Of a DNA stretch of 64,000 nucleotides, positions 51,375 through 59,111 are shown piece after piece (position 1 is the first letter of the stretch; each line of letters opens with the position of its first letter). Source of the stretch: Lachnospiraceae bacterium (GTDB lineage: Bacteria > Bacillota > Clostridia > Lachnospirales > Lachnospiraceae); the NCBI GenBank assembly GCA_014804755.1, contig JAAUZE010000018.1, forward strand, positions 3,436 through 67,435, given 5' to 3'. The notes below the pieces were generated by a model. The model searched no databases. It had not been told where the DNA came from and saw nothing but the letters and a program-made list of their open reading frames with translations. A program made the position numbers and the translations under genes.

Positions 51375-52616
51375 ATGGCATCACGAAAGGATAAGAAAGG
51401 CAGGGTTCTTCGAAAAGGTGAATCGTACAGTAGTTCAAAAGGAATGTATTTATATGCGTATACTAATCCTTTTGGCAAACGAAGATACATCTATGCGAAG
51501 GATTTGCAAGCACTTCGAGAAAAGGAGGATCAGTTAAAGAGAGATCAGCTAGATGGTATTGATTCCTATGTGGCAGGAACAGCCGATTTGAATTTCATGT
51601 TTGATCGTTATATGTCAACAAAAAATGAGTTAAGAGTATCTACTAGAGCCAATTATTTAGAAGTCTATGACAGGTATATTCGAGGTGAATTTGGCAAGAA
51701 AAAGATTGGAGAAATCAAGTACAGTGACATTTTATTCTTTTACAATCATCTGATATGTGATTTGAGACTTCATATAGGAACTATTCAGTATATTCAGAGA
51801 TTGATAAGACCTGCACTTGAAATGGCAGTGAGAGATAATATTATTCGTGTCAATCCAGCTAACGGTGTTATACAACAATTAAATAAGAAAACTCAAAGCG
51901 GTGGTTCTTATGTAAGGCACGCTTTAACATTGGAACAGCAGAGAGAATTTTTATCATATTTGGATGAAATGCCAGAGTATAACAAGTGGAAACCTTTGTT
52001 CACTATAATGATTGGAACAGGATGTAGAATTGGCGAGTTAATTGGTTTGAGATGGGAAGATATTGATATGAACAGCAGAACCATTGATATAAATCATTCT
52101 CTCTTTTATTTTGCGGGCAAAAGGAATAAGACAGGTAATAAATGGGTAATTAATATGCCGAAAACTGCTTCGGGGATACGAACTATCCCAATGGTTGACA
52201 CTGTATATGCAGCTTTCATTGAGGAAAAAGCAAGACAAGAAGAAGAAGGAACTTTCTGCATATCTGTTATTGATGATATGTCAGGGTTTATCTTTTGTAA
52301 CAGGTTTCGTGAATTATATGTGCCGGAGTCTATCAATAGAAATCTGCGCAGAGTGATTGAGAACCATAATGCAATGGAAGAAGTTAGAGCGGCAAAGGAA
52401 AAGAGAGAGGCAGTTATTTTGCCACAGTTCTCTTGCCATCATTTAAGGCATACCTTTTGTGCGAGATTGTGCGAAGCGGATGTGAATATCAAAGTTATTC
52501 AGTCAATCATGGGGCATAAGGATATTCAAACGACTATGGATATTTACGCCGAAGTAACCGGAGATAAGAAAAAGAAGTCTTTGGAACAAGTTTTTAATCA
52601 AATGAAGTTATTTTAA
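51375..52616 (+). CDS. int: Tyrosine recombinase, ICE integrase (Tn916-like)
   Basis: A 413-residue integrase. An N-terminal AP2-like arm-binding domain (residues about 1-60, KGRVLRKGE ... NPFGKRRYIYAKDL), a SAM-like core-binding domain (about 65-165), and the catalytic domain with Arg218 in GCRIGELIGLRW, the HHLRHTF box near 356-362, the later His in MGHKDIQTT and the nucleophile Tyr near 393 in MDIYAEV. The ATG at 51,375 has AAAGGAGAAA upstream; an ATG 36 bp earlier overlaps the RHH gene. Complete and probably active; it abuts the attachment region. Confidence 0.92.
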   Translation: MASRKDKKGRVLRKGESYSSSKGMYLYAYTNPFGKRRYIYAKDLQALREKEDQLKRDQLDGIDSYVAGTADLNFMFDRYMSTKNELRVSTRANYLEVYDRYIRGEFGKKKIGEIKYSDILFFYNHLICDLRLHIGTIQYIQRLIRPALEMAVRDNIIRVNPANGVIQQLNKKTQSGGSYVRHALTLEQQREFLSYLDEMPEYNKWKPLFTIMIGTGCRIGELIGLRWEDIDMNSRTIDINHSLFYFAGKRNKTGNKWVINMPKTASGIRTIPMVDTVYAAFIEEKARQEEEGTFCISVIDDMSGFIFCNRFRELYVPESINRNLRRVIENHNAMEEVRAAKEKREAVILPQFSCHHLRHTFCARLCEADVNIKVIQSIMGHKDIQTTMDIYAEVTGDKKKKSLEQVFNQMKLF

Positions 52617-52818
52617 TATTATATTGAGTGCGAGAGGTTCCTTAGGGGAACTTTGGGATAGCATAAAGGTCGGGATGTAGCATAAAGAGATAGTCCAACA
52701 AAACTCCAACAAATGACCTTTGTGTGGTACAATATAATACTTAATAATACAATTTTGAAAAAATGAAAAAATCAGGTAATACACGATAATACAACATAAT
52801 GCTCGATTAAACGTTATT
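52617..52818. other. ICE right attachment region (attR/attL arm sites)
   Basis: A 200-bp AT-rich gap between the integrase and the hemZ fragment. It has repeated short motifs that could be integrase arm sites: AGCATAAAG twice (around 52,660 and 52,680) and TAATACA-like units between 52,740 and 52,795, as well as the dyad AGGTTCC/GGGGAACTT. The crossover site should be close to 52,810-52,830, where the hemZ reading begins; its partner lies outside the window. Confidence 0.55.
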
Positions 52819-53004
52819 TTGGAGGAGAAACAGACGATTCTTGCATTGGGAGCCGGTTCGATCAGCAAGCGGGTGTATCCGGACGGGCGGATCGAGCGGT
52901 GCGAGAATGTGAAAGATGTGGCTCTCTATATAGAAAAAATCGACGAAATGATTGAGCGGAAGCGGAGTTTGTTAAGTGATGAATCAATCCAATTTCCGCA
53001 ATAA
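52819..53004 (+). pseudogene. hemZ: 3' fragment of hemZ (coproporphyrinogen dehydrogenase-like), ICE target
   Basis: The frame reads EEKQTILALGAGSISKRVYP ... ENVKDVALYIEKIDEMIERKR and matches, from memory, the C-terminus of HemZ-type coproporphyrinogen dehydrogenases. Only about 61 codons remain, and the frame is open a little further left (from 52,780) into ICE DNA. The catalytic radical SAM part must lie at the other ICE end. Whether that copy is repaired by an ICE-supplied tail cannot be seen here. Confidence 0.7.
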
Positions 53005-53015
53005 ATTCAGTAATA

Positions 53016-53060
53016 AGAGCAGGGGCAGGTACGAATCGATATCATTCCTGCTCCTGCTCT
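53016..53060. terminator. Bidirectional stem-loop between hemZ and the carbonic anhydrase
   Basis: A 14-base stem AGAGCAGGGGCAGG with CCTGCTCCTGCTCT (one mismatch) encloses 17 bases between convergent genes. No long T run, but the position fits transcription termination. Confidence 0.55.
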
Positions 53061-53078
53061 GCGGTTGGTCAAAAGGTG

Positions 53079-53747
53079 CTATTCCAGAAATTCAACACTG
53101 CCATCCACAATGTTATATTTGGCGCCGATAATCCGGATCTTGCCTTCCGATTCCAATTGACTGAGAATGGTACTTGTGCGCAGCTTCTCAATCGTATTTT
53201 GGATATTCAGATACTCTGCCAGCGCAGCAATCGCACTTTCCTCTGTTTCTGTCTTTTTAGCCTCTTCGACAGATGGGGCAATCTCATCGACGATATTCTG
53301 TATAAAGCCCTCCGCTTCACCGCTGACCGCGGCGCTTACTGCTCCGCAATTTGAGTGTCCCATAACCACGATCAATGGGGCGCCCAAATGCTCTGCGCCA
53401 TATTCCACGCTGCCGATTTCAAATTCATCTACGACATTACCGGCGGTACGGATCGTAAAAAGCTCGCCCATCGTCGTATTGAACAAAACCTCCGGAGCGA
53501 CACGGGAGTCGGAACAGGTAATCACAACCGCGTAGGGAGCCTGCCCGTTTTCTGCCAGATCAGCACGAAGCTCCGCAGTATTACCCGAAATAAATTCCGC
53601 ATTACCCTCCTTTAATTCCTGTAATGCTTCTTCTGCGGAAGTAATTGTGATGCGTTTTGGTTCTGAAGCATTGTCAGAGCTTGCGCAGCCTGCTAAAGCA
53701 GATAGCAAAGCAGCGCATAACATGAAACTGAAACATTTCTTTTTCAT
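53079..53747 (-). CDS. Secreted lipoprotein beta-carbonic anhydrase
   Basis: A 222-residue zinc enzyme interconverting carbon dioxide and bicarbonate. A lipoprotein signal peptide (residues 1-20) ends in the lipobox LAGC, so it is anchored outside the membrane. Zinc ligand motifs are visible: ITCSDSR and MGHSNCGA. The start at 53,747 is chosen because the signal peptide begins there; the longer frame overlaps the ClC gene. Located 38 bp downstream of a ClC-type channel gene in the same direction. Extracytoplasmic beta-class enzymes are uncommon; a role in acid or carbonate balance is likely. Confidence 0.88.
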   Translation of the reverse strand: MKKKCFSFMLCAALLSALAGCASSDNASEPKRITITSAEEALQELKEGNAEFISGNTAELRADLAENGQAPYAVVITCSDSRVAPEVLFNTTMGELFTIRTAGNVVDEFEIGSVEYGAEHLGAPLIVVMGHSNCGAVSAAVSGEAEGFIQNIVDEIAPSVEEAKKTETEESAIAALAEYLNIQNTIEKLRTSTILSQLESEGKIRIIGAKYNIVDGSVEFLE

Positions 53748-53785
53748 TGTGTCATCCTCGTTTCCATCTTGTATTTTATCGAGTC

Positions 53786-54997
53786 TCATTTCTCCCTCTG
53801 CAAAACCGCCGACACGCCTGCTCCCGCAGCAGCAGCCAGTAACGACCAGACAGCCGCATCGATCGGAAAGCACAGCATCGAAAGCAGCACCACCGCCACA
53901 GGCTTTTTCATCATATAACCAAGCAATGCCGATGTCGCTACCGTCGCTGCAAACACGGGCTCTACGGAACAAAATATCCCCATTCCATACCCAATACTCA
54001 CCCCGGCGAAAATAACAGGGAAAAAATGTCCCCCCTTCCATCCACTCTGTATGCAGACATTGGTAAGAAAAATTTTTCCGATTCCAATGCCGATCAACAG
54101 GATAGGGGTATATTCCATATATGTCTCGGCCAGCACCTCCATCTGCGTCTCTCCCGAGAACATACTAAATGGCACAAACAGGCCAAAAATACCTAAACAG
54201 ATTCCACCTAAAACGGTGCAGACGATCACACCGCATTTTTCTTTCAGCGCATGAAAGAAGCGGCTGTTTGCTGCATGAAAAAAGGTGTAAATCATTCCTG
54301 CCGCAATTCCCGCAGGGATTAACAGAATAACAGAAAAACGCTCCCTGTTGCCAATGTCACAGGTAGGCAGTCGCGGAAGACCGTCCCCGCCGCCAAATAA
54401 CCAGCCAAGCAGCATAAAAGCTCCAAAGCCGCCTAAAATTGCCGTAATATATGTAACCATTTTCACTGTTTTACTGAATTCTGCAGAAGTATCCGTTTCT
54501 TCTATCGAATAACTATAGCCAAATAGGGGTGAGCGAAAAATGACGCCCAGAGAAGCGCCCAGCCCGATGTTGGCAAGCTCCTCCATATGTTTCCCTGCAT
54601 AGCGGAATTTACTGCCTGCCCAGAAGCACAGCCCCGCAATAATTCCCGTCAGCCCGGCTTCCGGTCCAAGGCATGCGCCAAAAATCAGCGGAAGCAGGGC
54701 GGCTATCGTACGAGTTGCCAAATGATCGCAGGGATATTTTCCCTCCTTCTTGATCGTTGCCATGACAACTTCCATGTTGTCCGGAGAGGCGTGAAATAGT
54801 TTCTCATACACGCCAATCACCACCCCTCCCAAAATACAAACAACGAGAACAAAGCAGGGGATAGGTACCTGCTTCGGCAGGACTGTAAACAAAAGCTCCT
54901 GTCCGATCCCCATAATCCTCAAAAAACCCCATATAAAAGCACCGATCACTCCGCCGATACACACAGCAAAAAATAAAAACCGAATCCGCTTTCCCAT
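53786..54997 (-). CDS. ClC family chloride/proton channel or exchanger
   Basis: A 403-residue membrane protein with about ten hydrophobic helices. The motif GACLGPEAGLTG (about residue 110) corresponds to the selectivity-filter GxxxGPE of ClC proteins, and the partner region GxxxGxxFPV-like (GWKGGHFFPVIFAGVSIGY) occurs near residue 320. Moves chloride or fluoride in exchange for protons. No CBS domains. It precedes the carbonic anhydrase and follows the antiporter gene in the same direction, forming a possible pH/ion homeostasis group. Confidence 0.85.
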   Translation of the reverse strand: MGKRIRFLFFAVCIGGVIGAFIWGFLRIMGIGQELLFTVLPKQVPIPCFVLVVCILGGVVIGVYEKLFHASPDNMEVVMATIKKEGKYPCDHLATRTIAALLPLIFGACLGPEAGLTGIIAGLCFWAGSKFRYAGKHMEELANIGLGASLGVIFRSPLFGYSYSIEETDTSAEFSKTVKMVTYITAILGGFGAFMLLGWLFGGGDGLPRLPTCDIGNRERFSVILLIPAGIAAGMIYTFFHAANSRFFHALKEKCGVIVCTVLGGICLGIFGLFVPFSMFSGETQMEVLAETYMEYTPILLIGIGIGKIFLTNVCIQSGWKGGHFFPVIFAGVSIGYGMGIFCSVEPVFAATVATSALLGYMMKKPVAVVLLSMLCFPIDAAVWSLLAAAAGAGVSAVLQREK

Positions 54998-55053
54998 CGT
55001 ATGTTTATCCCTTCATTTCATTTTACCTTCATTCATTTCATCTTGGCTTCGAG

Positions 55054-56313
55054 TTATTTCAACTTCGCTTCAATGCCCTGATACACCTTCTTCATTGTCA
55101 TGCCCTGCACGATCGTCGTAAAGAACACGATCGCGTAAGTCCCGCCCAGCACAATATGATAAATTCCGGTCGGCAGCATATCCTGTGTACTCATAGCAAG
55201 GGCAACAGACAAGCCTCCCCTTAAACCTCCCCATGTCAATAGTTTCGCAAAGCTTAGCTTGTCATAACCATCCGGCAGTTTTCCGGCAAGAAGAGACGCT
55301 GTCCCCACACTGCAAAAACGCCCGATCAGGTTGAAAATCACTACCAGTACAGACATGATAAGTACCTTGGACATTTGCAAAATATGCAGGAAGCCCAAGC
55401 CCAGCAGAACATATAGAACAGAATTGAGCAGATTATCTAGAATTTCCCAAAACGTATCAAACTCCTTCAGCTCCATCACATGATCCCTGTTTGCCTGCAG
55501 GTTGCGCTGCGCAGAAAACATTACGCCGCAGACTACGGAAGCGATTGCTCCCGAAAACCCGAAATATTCACAAGCCACATAGGACAGGGAAACAGCCAGC
55601 AGGCTTGTGTAAATCTGTCTCGGCGTGTCCTTTGTCCTCTTAAATATTTGAAAGCATAGCAAGCTGACGACAAGTCCAACGGCTACTGCGCCAAATAACT
55701 CGCGGAACATAACGACAAAGAAGCCGCCCGCCTTCTCCGCGGTAGCCATACTGGAAAAACAGACGAACAATGCGACGCCCACGCCGTCATTGAGCAGGGA
55801 TTCTCCTTCTATAATGAAGCCAATCTGCTTCGGGAGGTTGAATTTTTTCAAAATGCTGGTAGCAGCAATAGGATCTGTCGGCGCGGTAATACTGCCAAAC
55901 ATCAGACACACCGGTAAGGAAATTCCTAACCCCAGAAGCAGGGAAGCTCCGTAAAACAGCAGACCATAAAATACTGCGCCCAAAAGAGTAGCTCCGATTG
56001 CTAACAGGCTGACTATTTTTGCGTGCTTTTTAAAATGCAGCAGCTCCATATGGCAGGAGCCCGCAAACAGCATAAAGCACAAGAACCCATCCATCAAAAA
56101 GGCATCCAAATTAATTTTTCCGATACCCTCTACAAATTTCCGAACCGGCTCCACGCCCATGAAATTCCCGATTACCACGCATACAAACCCTATGATGACT
56201 GAAAAAAGCATCAGTGCAATTTCATATGTAAATTTCGTGATCTTTTCATTAAAATATCCCAATATTACCACAAAAAGCAGTAATCCCACTACGATAACCA
56301 AAAAATTATCCAT
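55054..56313 (-). CDS. CPA1-type sodium/proton antiporter
   Basis: A 419-residue membrane protein with about 12 helices. Characteristic motifs are TAPTDPIAATSIL (about residue 140), with the ion-binding Asp, and GESLLNDGVGVALFV (about 168), both hallmarks of the CPA1/NhaP family. No long cytoplasmic tail. It lies upstream of the ClC gene with a 56-bp gap. Exports Na+ or K+ in exchange for protons. Confidence 0.9.
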   Translation of the reverse strand: MDNFLVIVVGLLLFVVILGYFNEKITKFTYEIALMLFSVIIGFVCVVIGNFMGVEPVRKFVEGIGKINLDAFLMDGFLCFMLFAGSCHMELLHFKKHAKIVSLLAIGATLLGAVFYGLLFYGASLLLGLGISLPVCLMFGSITAPTDPIAATSILKKFNLPKQIGFIIEGESLLNDGVGVALFVCFSSMATAEKAGGFFVVMFRELFGAVAVGLVVSLLCFQIFKRTKDTPRQIYTSLLAVSLSYVACEYFGFSGAIASVVCGVMFSAQRNLQANRDHVMELKEFDTFWEILDNLLNSVLYVLLGLGFLHILQMSKVLIMSVLVVIFNLIGRFCSVGTASLLAGKLPDGYDKLSFAKLLTWGGLRGGLSVALAMSTQDMLPTGIYHIVLGGTYAIVFFTTIVQGMTMKKVYQGIEAKLK

Positions 56314-56413
56314 GCCATTTTACCTCATTTTTTATTGATATTGCCGTATCATGTTGAAGAGAAACATTCATTTTCCATAAACCCATATGTCTTTATTTGA
56401 ATTCCTGCTGTGG

Positions 56414-57265
56414 CTAAAGTTCTGATTGCGGATCGGATTCTTCCGGCGCTTCGTCTGATTCACCCTCCGAAACTGTTTCAGGAATTTCAGGATTAGAATG
56501 CGGGCGTCTTTGCAGGGGATCGTCGTTTTTGTTTGTGTCCTTCCGGGTGCGCTGGTCTAACATAAGCTGCAATTCACTGCAGAGCTGGCGCTCTTTGGCT
56601 TTCTTTCTAAGGAGCCGGTTGTTCAGCGTATCAATGCGTTTCCCGATTGCATCTTGTCTTTCCTCTGGGAGAAGCTGCCGCTCTGTCTGTTTGGATTCCG
56701 GCGATAAAGAGTTCTTCTGCTCCGATTTCAGGAAATCCAATTCCATGAGTTCCGATTCCTGATCCAGAAAACCGAACGTGTCTTCTAAGGTCTGATGTCC
56801 CCGCCTGTGAATAAGCTCTTTCATGGTTTTTAGGAGCTCTGTACTCCTTTTGCGTCCTGTCATATCGAAAAAAAGAGCCTGGCCGCGGAGGGGAACCTCA
56901 GAGGAAAACAAGTTTTTTTTGTTGTAGTGCCCGATTTTTTTCATGTTTTGACGGTCCAAATGTTTTTCTTTTTCCGTATGGACAGGAGTGCCCGGAGCTT
57001 CAAAAGCTTCCACGGCAAAGCCCTCTCGGTTGTCCCCGTTTTTTTGGTCTTTTTTCAGATAGCGGAGAGTTCCATAGGAATTTGTCACACGGTAAGCGTC
57101 GTTGTCCCTTTGAGGGGTTTCTTTTTTTTGGTTTTCCGAAGCTTCCCTGTGCAGAATGGCCTGTCCGGAATCCCAGCGTCTTTTTTTCTGCTCTTCTTCA
57201 AAATAAATACCCATATTCTCCATATTCGTCACGACTGAGCTTTTTACCGCTTTTTTCCAGCTCAT
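56414..57265 (-). CDS. Charged protein of unknown function coupled to the AAA+ gene
   Basis: A 283-residue, very hydrophilic protein rich in Glu, Lys, Arg and Gln. About 115-250 contains predicted coiled-coil helices (segments like NRLLRKKAKERQLCSELQLML), and the C-terminus is acidic and disordered. No signal peptide or membrane helix. The start overlaps the AAA+ gene by 68 bp and has GAAAGGG upstream. It may be an adaptor, tape or effector of the contractile system, but no family is recognised. Confidence 0.6.
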   Translation of the reverse strand: MSWKKAVKSSVVTNMENMGIYFEEEQKKRRWDSGQAILHREASENQKKETPQRDNDAYRVTNSYGTLRYLKKDQKNGDNREGFAVEAFEAPGTPVHTEKEKHLDRQNMKKIGHYNKKNLFSSEVPLRGQALFFDMTGRKRSTELLKTMKELIHRRGHQTLEDTFGFLDQESELMELDFLKSEQKNSLSPESKQTERQLLPEERQDAIGKRIDTLNNRLLRKKAKERQLCSELQLMLDQRTRKDTNKNDDPLQRRPHSNPEIPETVSEGESDEAPEESDPQSEL

Positions 57266-59111
57266 GACTTAACCCTTTCAGTATTAGCTCCATGGTAAGG
57301 ATTGGGCTTTCGGCTTCCGCTGCCAGAAAGCTGGCGTAGATCAACGTATTTTTGATCATGCTGCCGGATAGTTCAAATTGTTCTGCCAGAAAGCAGAAAT
57401 CAATTTCGTCAGAGATCGGAAGCTTTGAGGGAATCATTGACTGCCACATCTTAAGACGCATGTCGGCATCAGGCATCGGAAAACTGATAATGTCGCTGAC
57501 CCGGCGTCGGAATGCGTTGTCGAAATTCTGCAGGTAATTGGTTGCAAGGATGCTTACGCCATCGTATTCTTCCATTTTCTGCAGTAAAAAAGCAATCTCC
57601 ATATTGCTGTATTTGTCATTGGATTCTTTGACCTCCGTACGCTTTGAGAATAATACATCCGCCTCGTCAAAAAAGAGAATCGCCATACTTTTTTCCGCCT
57701 CATCAAAAATGCGGTTCAGCTTTTTCTCCGTCTCGCCGATGTATTTGTCCACGACGGCAGGAAGCTCAATCCGGTAAAGCTCCATGCCAAGCTCCACGGC
57801 CATAACCTGTGCGGCCATTGTCTTTCCGGTACCGGGCGGTCCGGCAAAGATCACGGCAGTACCATTGCCATAGGCCGATTTCTCAAGAAATCCCCATGTC
57901 TCGTAAACCAGCTTCCTGTTGCGTACCCGGTTGATGATATGGGCCAGCTGCTGTCTGGGCGCATCCGGAAGGATCAGGTCATGCATCCGGTAAAGACCTT
58001 GGATTTTTGTGGCATATTGATCTAAAGAATGCGAGGAGACACCCAGTATGGCACGTCGCAGGTATTCCCTGGTGATGGCGCCTGTGCCGAGACTCAGCGC
58101 ATAGGCTTTGGCAAGCTCCAGTATGTGATGCATTCTGCCCGGCAGGAAATTGTAGCGGTTCAGAAAATCGGTTCGGATATCGTCGCATTCCCATTGATAG
58201 ATCCGGGTCAGCTGTTCAAATAACTCTTTGTCCTCCAATACCTGCTTGGAACAGATGGAAAATGGCAGATATTGTCTTGAAAAATCGATACCGTCCGGAA
58301 AGCTTGGATTTGTACCAAGAAGGAAAATCGTCTCTTCCTGTTCCAGCCAGTGGAACAGCGGTGCGAGATCTTCCCGGTGCTCCGGCAGTTCTATGACAAA
58401 CAGTGCATGATGCAGCAGGCATGCGATCTGCATTTCCCGCAGCTGTGACTCAGACTGCAGTTTTTCATAGGATATCACAGCCAGGCTCATCTGGGACATG
58501 GCAGCGAGATAGGCATAGTTTAATTTTCGTCCGCTTCCCTTTTCTCCCTGCAGGTAGACCAGCTTTTTACCCGGAACGTCTAAGAGGCAGGCATGAATCT
58601 TACGATATAAATGAATATCTTTTCCAAGGGGAGGAAGGTGGTTCCCGGAATCATAATACCAGCTCATACCGGGGATCTGCGGCAGTTCCGGACAAGCACC
58701 CCGCAAAAAGAGGAAAATTTGGGGCGCAATCTGAAGCCGGGTGTCCATGTGTCCCGCATCGCTTATGCGGTCATAGAGCAGCGGGGCAGACTGATAAAAT
58801 AATTCTGCCTCGGGAATGTCGGTTCCCTCCTGAGTCAGAAAAAGCTTCCAGGAGGCAGGCGTAAGAAAATTCCCGTTCAGTTCTATATAGAAAGCAGCGG
58901 CAAGCAGCAGGATATCCTCCTTCTCCAGATGTGCAGAGAGGGCAATGTAAAGAAAGGGTGAGAAAACACCCTGATCCGCACTTTGCACAGCTTTCTGCAG
59001 GAGGGAGAAAAGAGATTGTCTGGGATAAGCTTCCGCCTGTTGTCCGCATGCCTGATCACCCCAAACGATCAGCTCTTCTATAAATTCCTGATAATTGCGA
59101 TATTGCTTCAT
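57198..59111 (-). CDS. Two-module AAA+ ATPase of a contractile injection system (Afp15-like)
   Basis: A 637-residue protein. The N-terminal about 170 residues are helical, followed by a degenerate nucleotide-binding module with a P-loop-like GEKGSGRK at 189-196, and a complete C-terminal AAA+ module with Walker A GPPGTGKT (about 422-429), Walker B ILFFDEAD (about 477) and a sensor ILATNYLQNFD, arginine finger RRR after it. This double architecture is that of the AAA+ ATPase conserved in extracellular contractile injection systems. It starts inside the stop of the regulator gene (4-bp overlap). Confidence 0.82.
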   Translation of the reverse strand: MKQYRNYQEFIEELIVWGDQACGQQAEAYPRQSLFSLLQKAVQSADQGVFSPFLYIALSAHLEKEDILLLAAAFYIELNGNFLTPASWKLFLTQEGTDIPEAELFYQSAPLLYDRISDAGHMDTRLQIAPQIFLFLRGACPELPQIPGMSWYYDSGNHLPPLGKDIHLYRKIHACLLDVPGKKLVYLQGEKGSGRKLNYAYLAAMSQMSLAVISYEKLQSESQLREMQIACLLHHALFVIELPEHREDLAPLFHWLEQEETIFLLGTNPSFPDGIDFSRQYLPFSICSKQVLEDKELFEQLTRIYQWECDDIRTDFLNRYNFLPGRMHHILELAKAYALSLGTGAITREYLRRAILGVSSHSLDQYATKIQGLYRMHDLILPDAPRQQLAHIINRVRNRKLVYETWGFLEKSAYGNGTAVIFAGPPGTGKTMAAQVMAVELGMELYRIELPAVVDKYIGETEKKLNRIFDEAEKSMAILFFDEADVLFSKRTEVKESNDKYSNMEIAFLLQKMEEYDGVSILATNYLQNFDNAFRRRVSDIISFPMPDADMRLKMWQSMIPSKLPISDEIDFCFLAEQFELSGSMIKNTLIYASFLAAEAESPILTMELILKGLSHELEKSGKKLSRDEYGEYGYLF

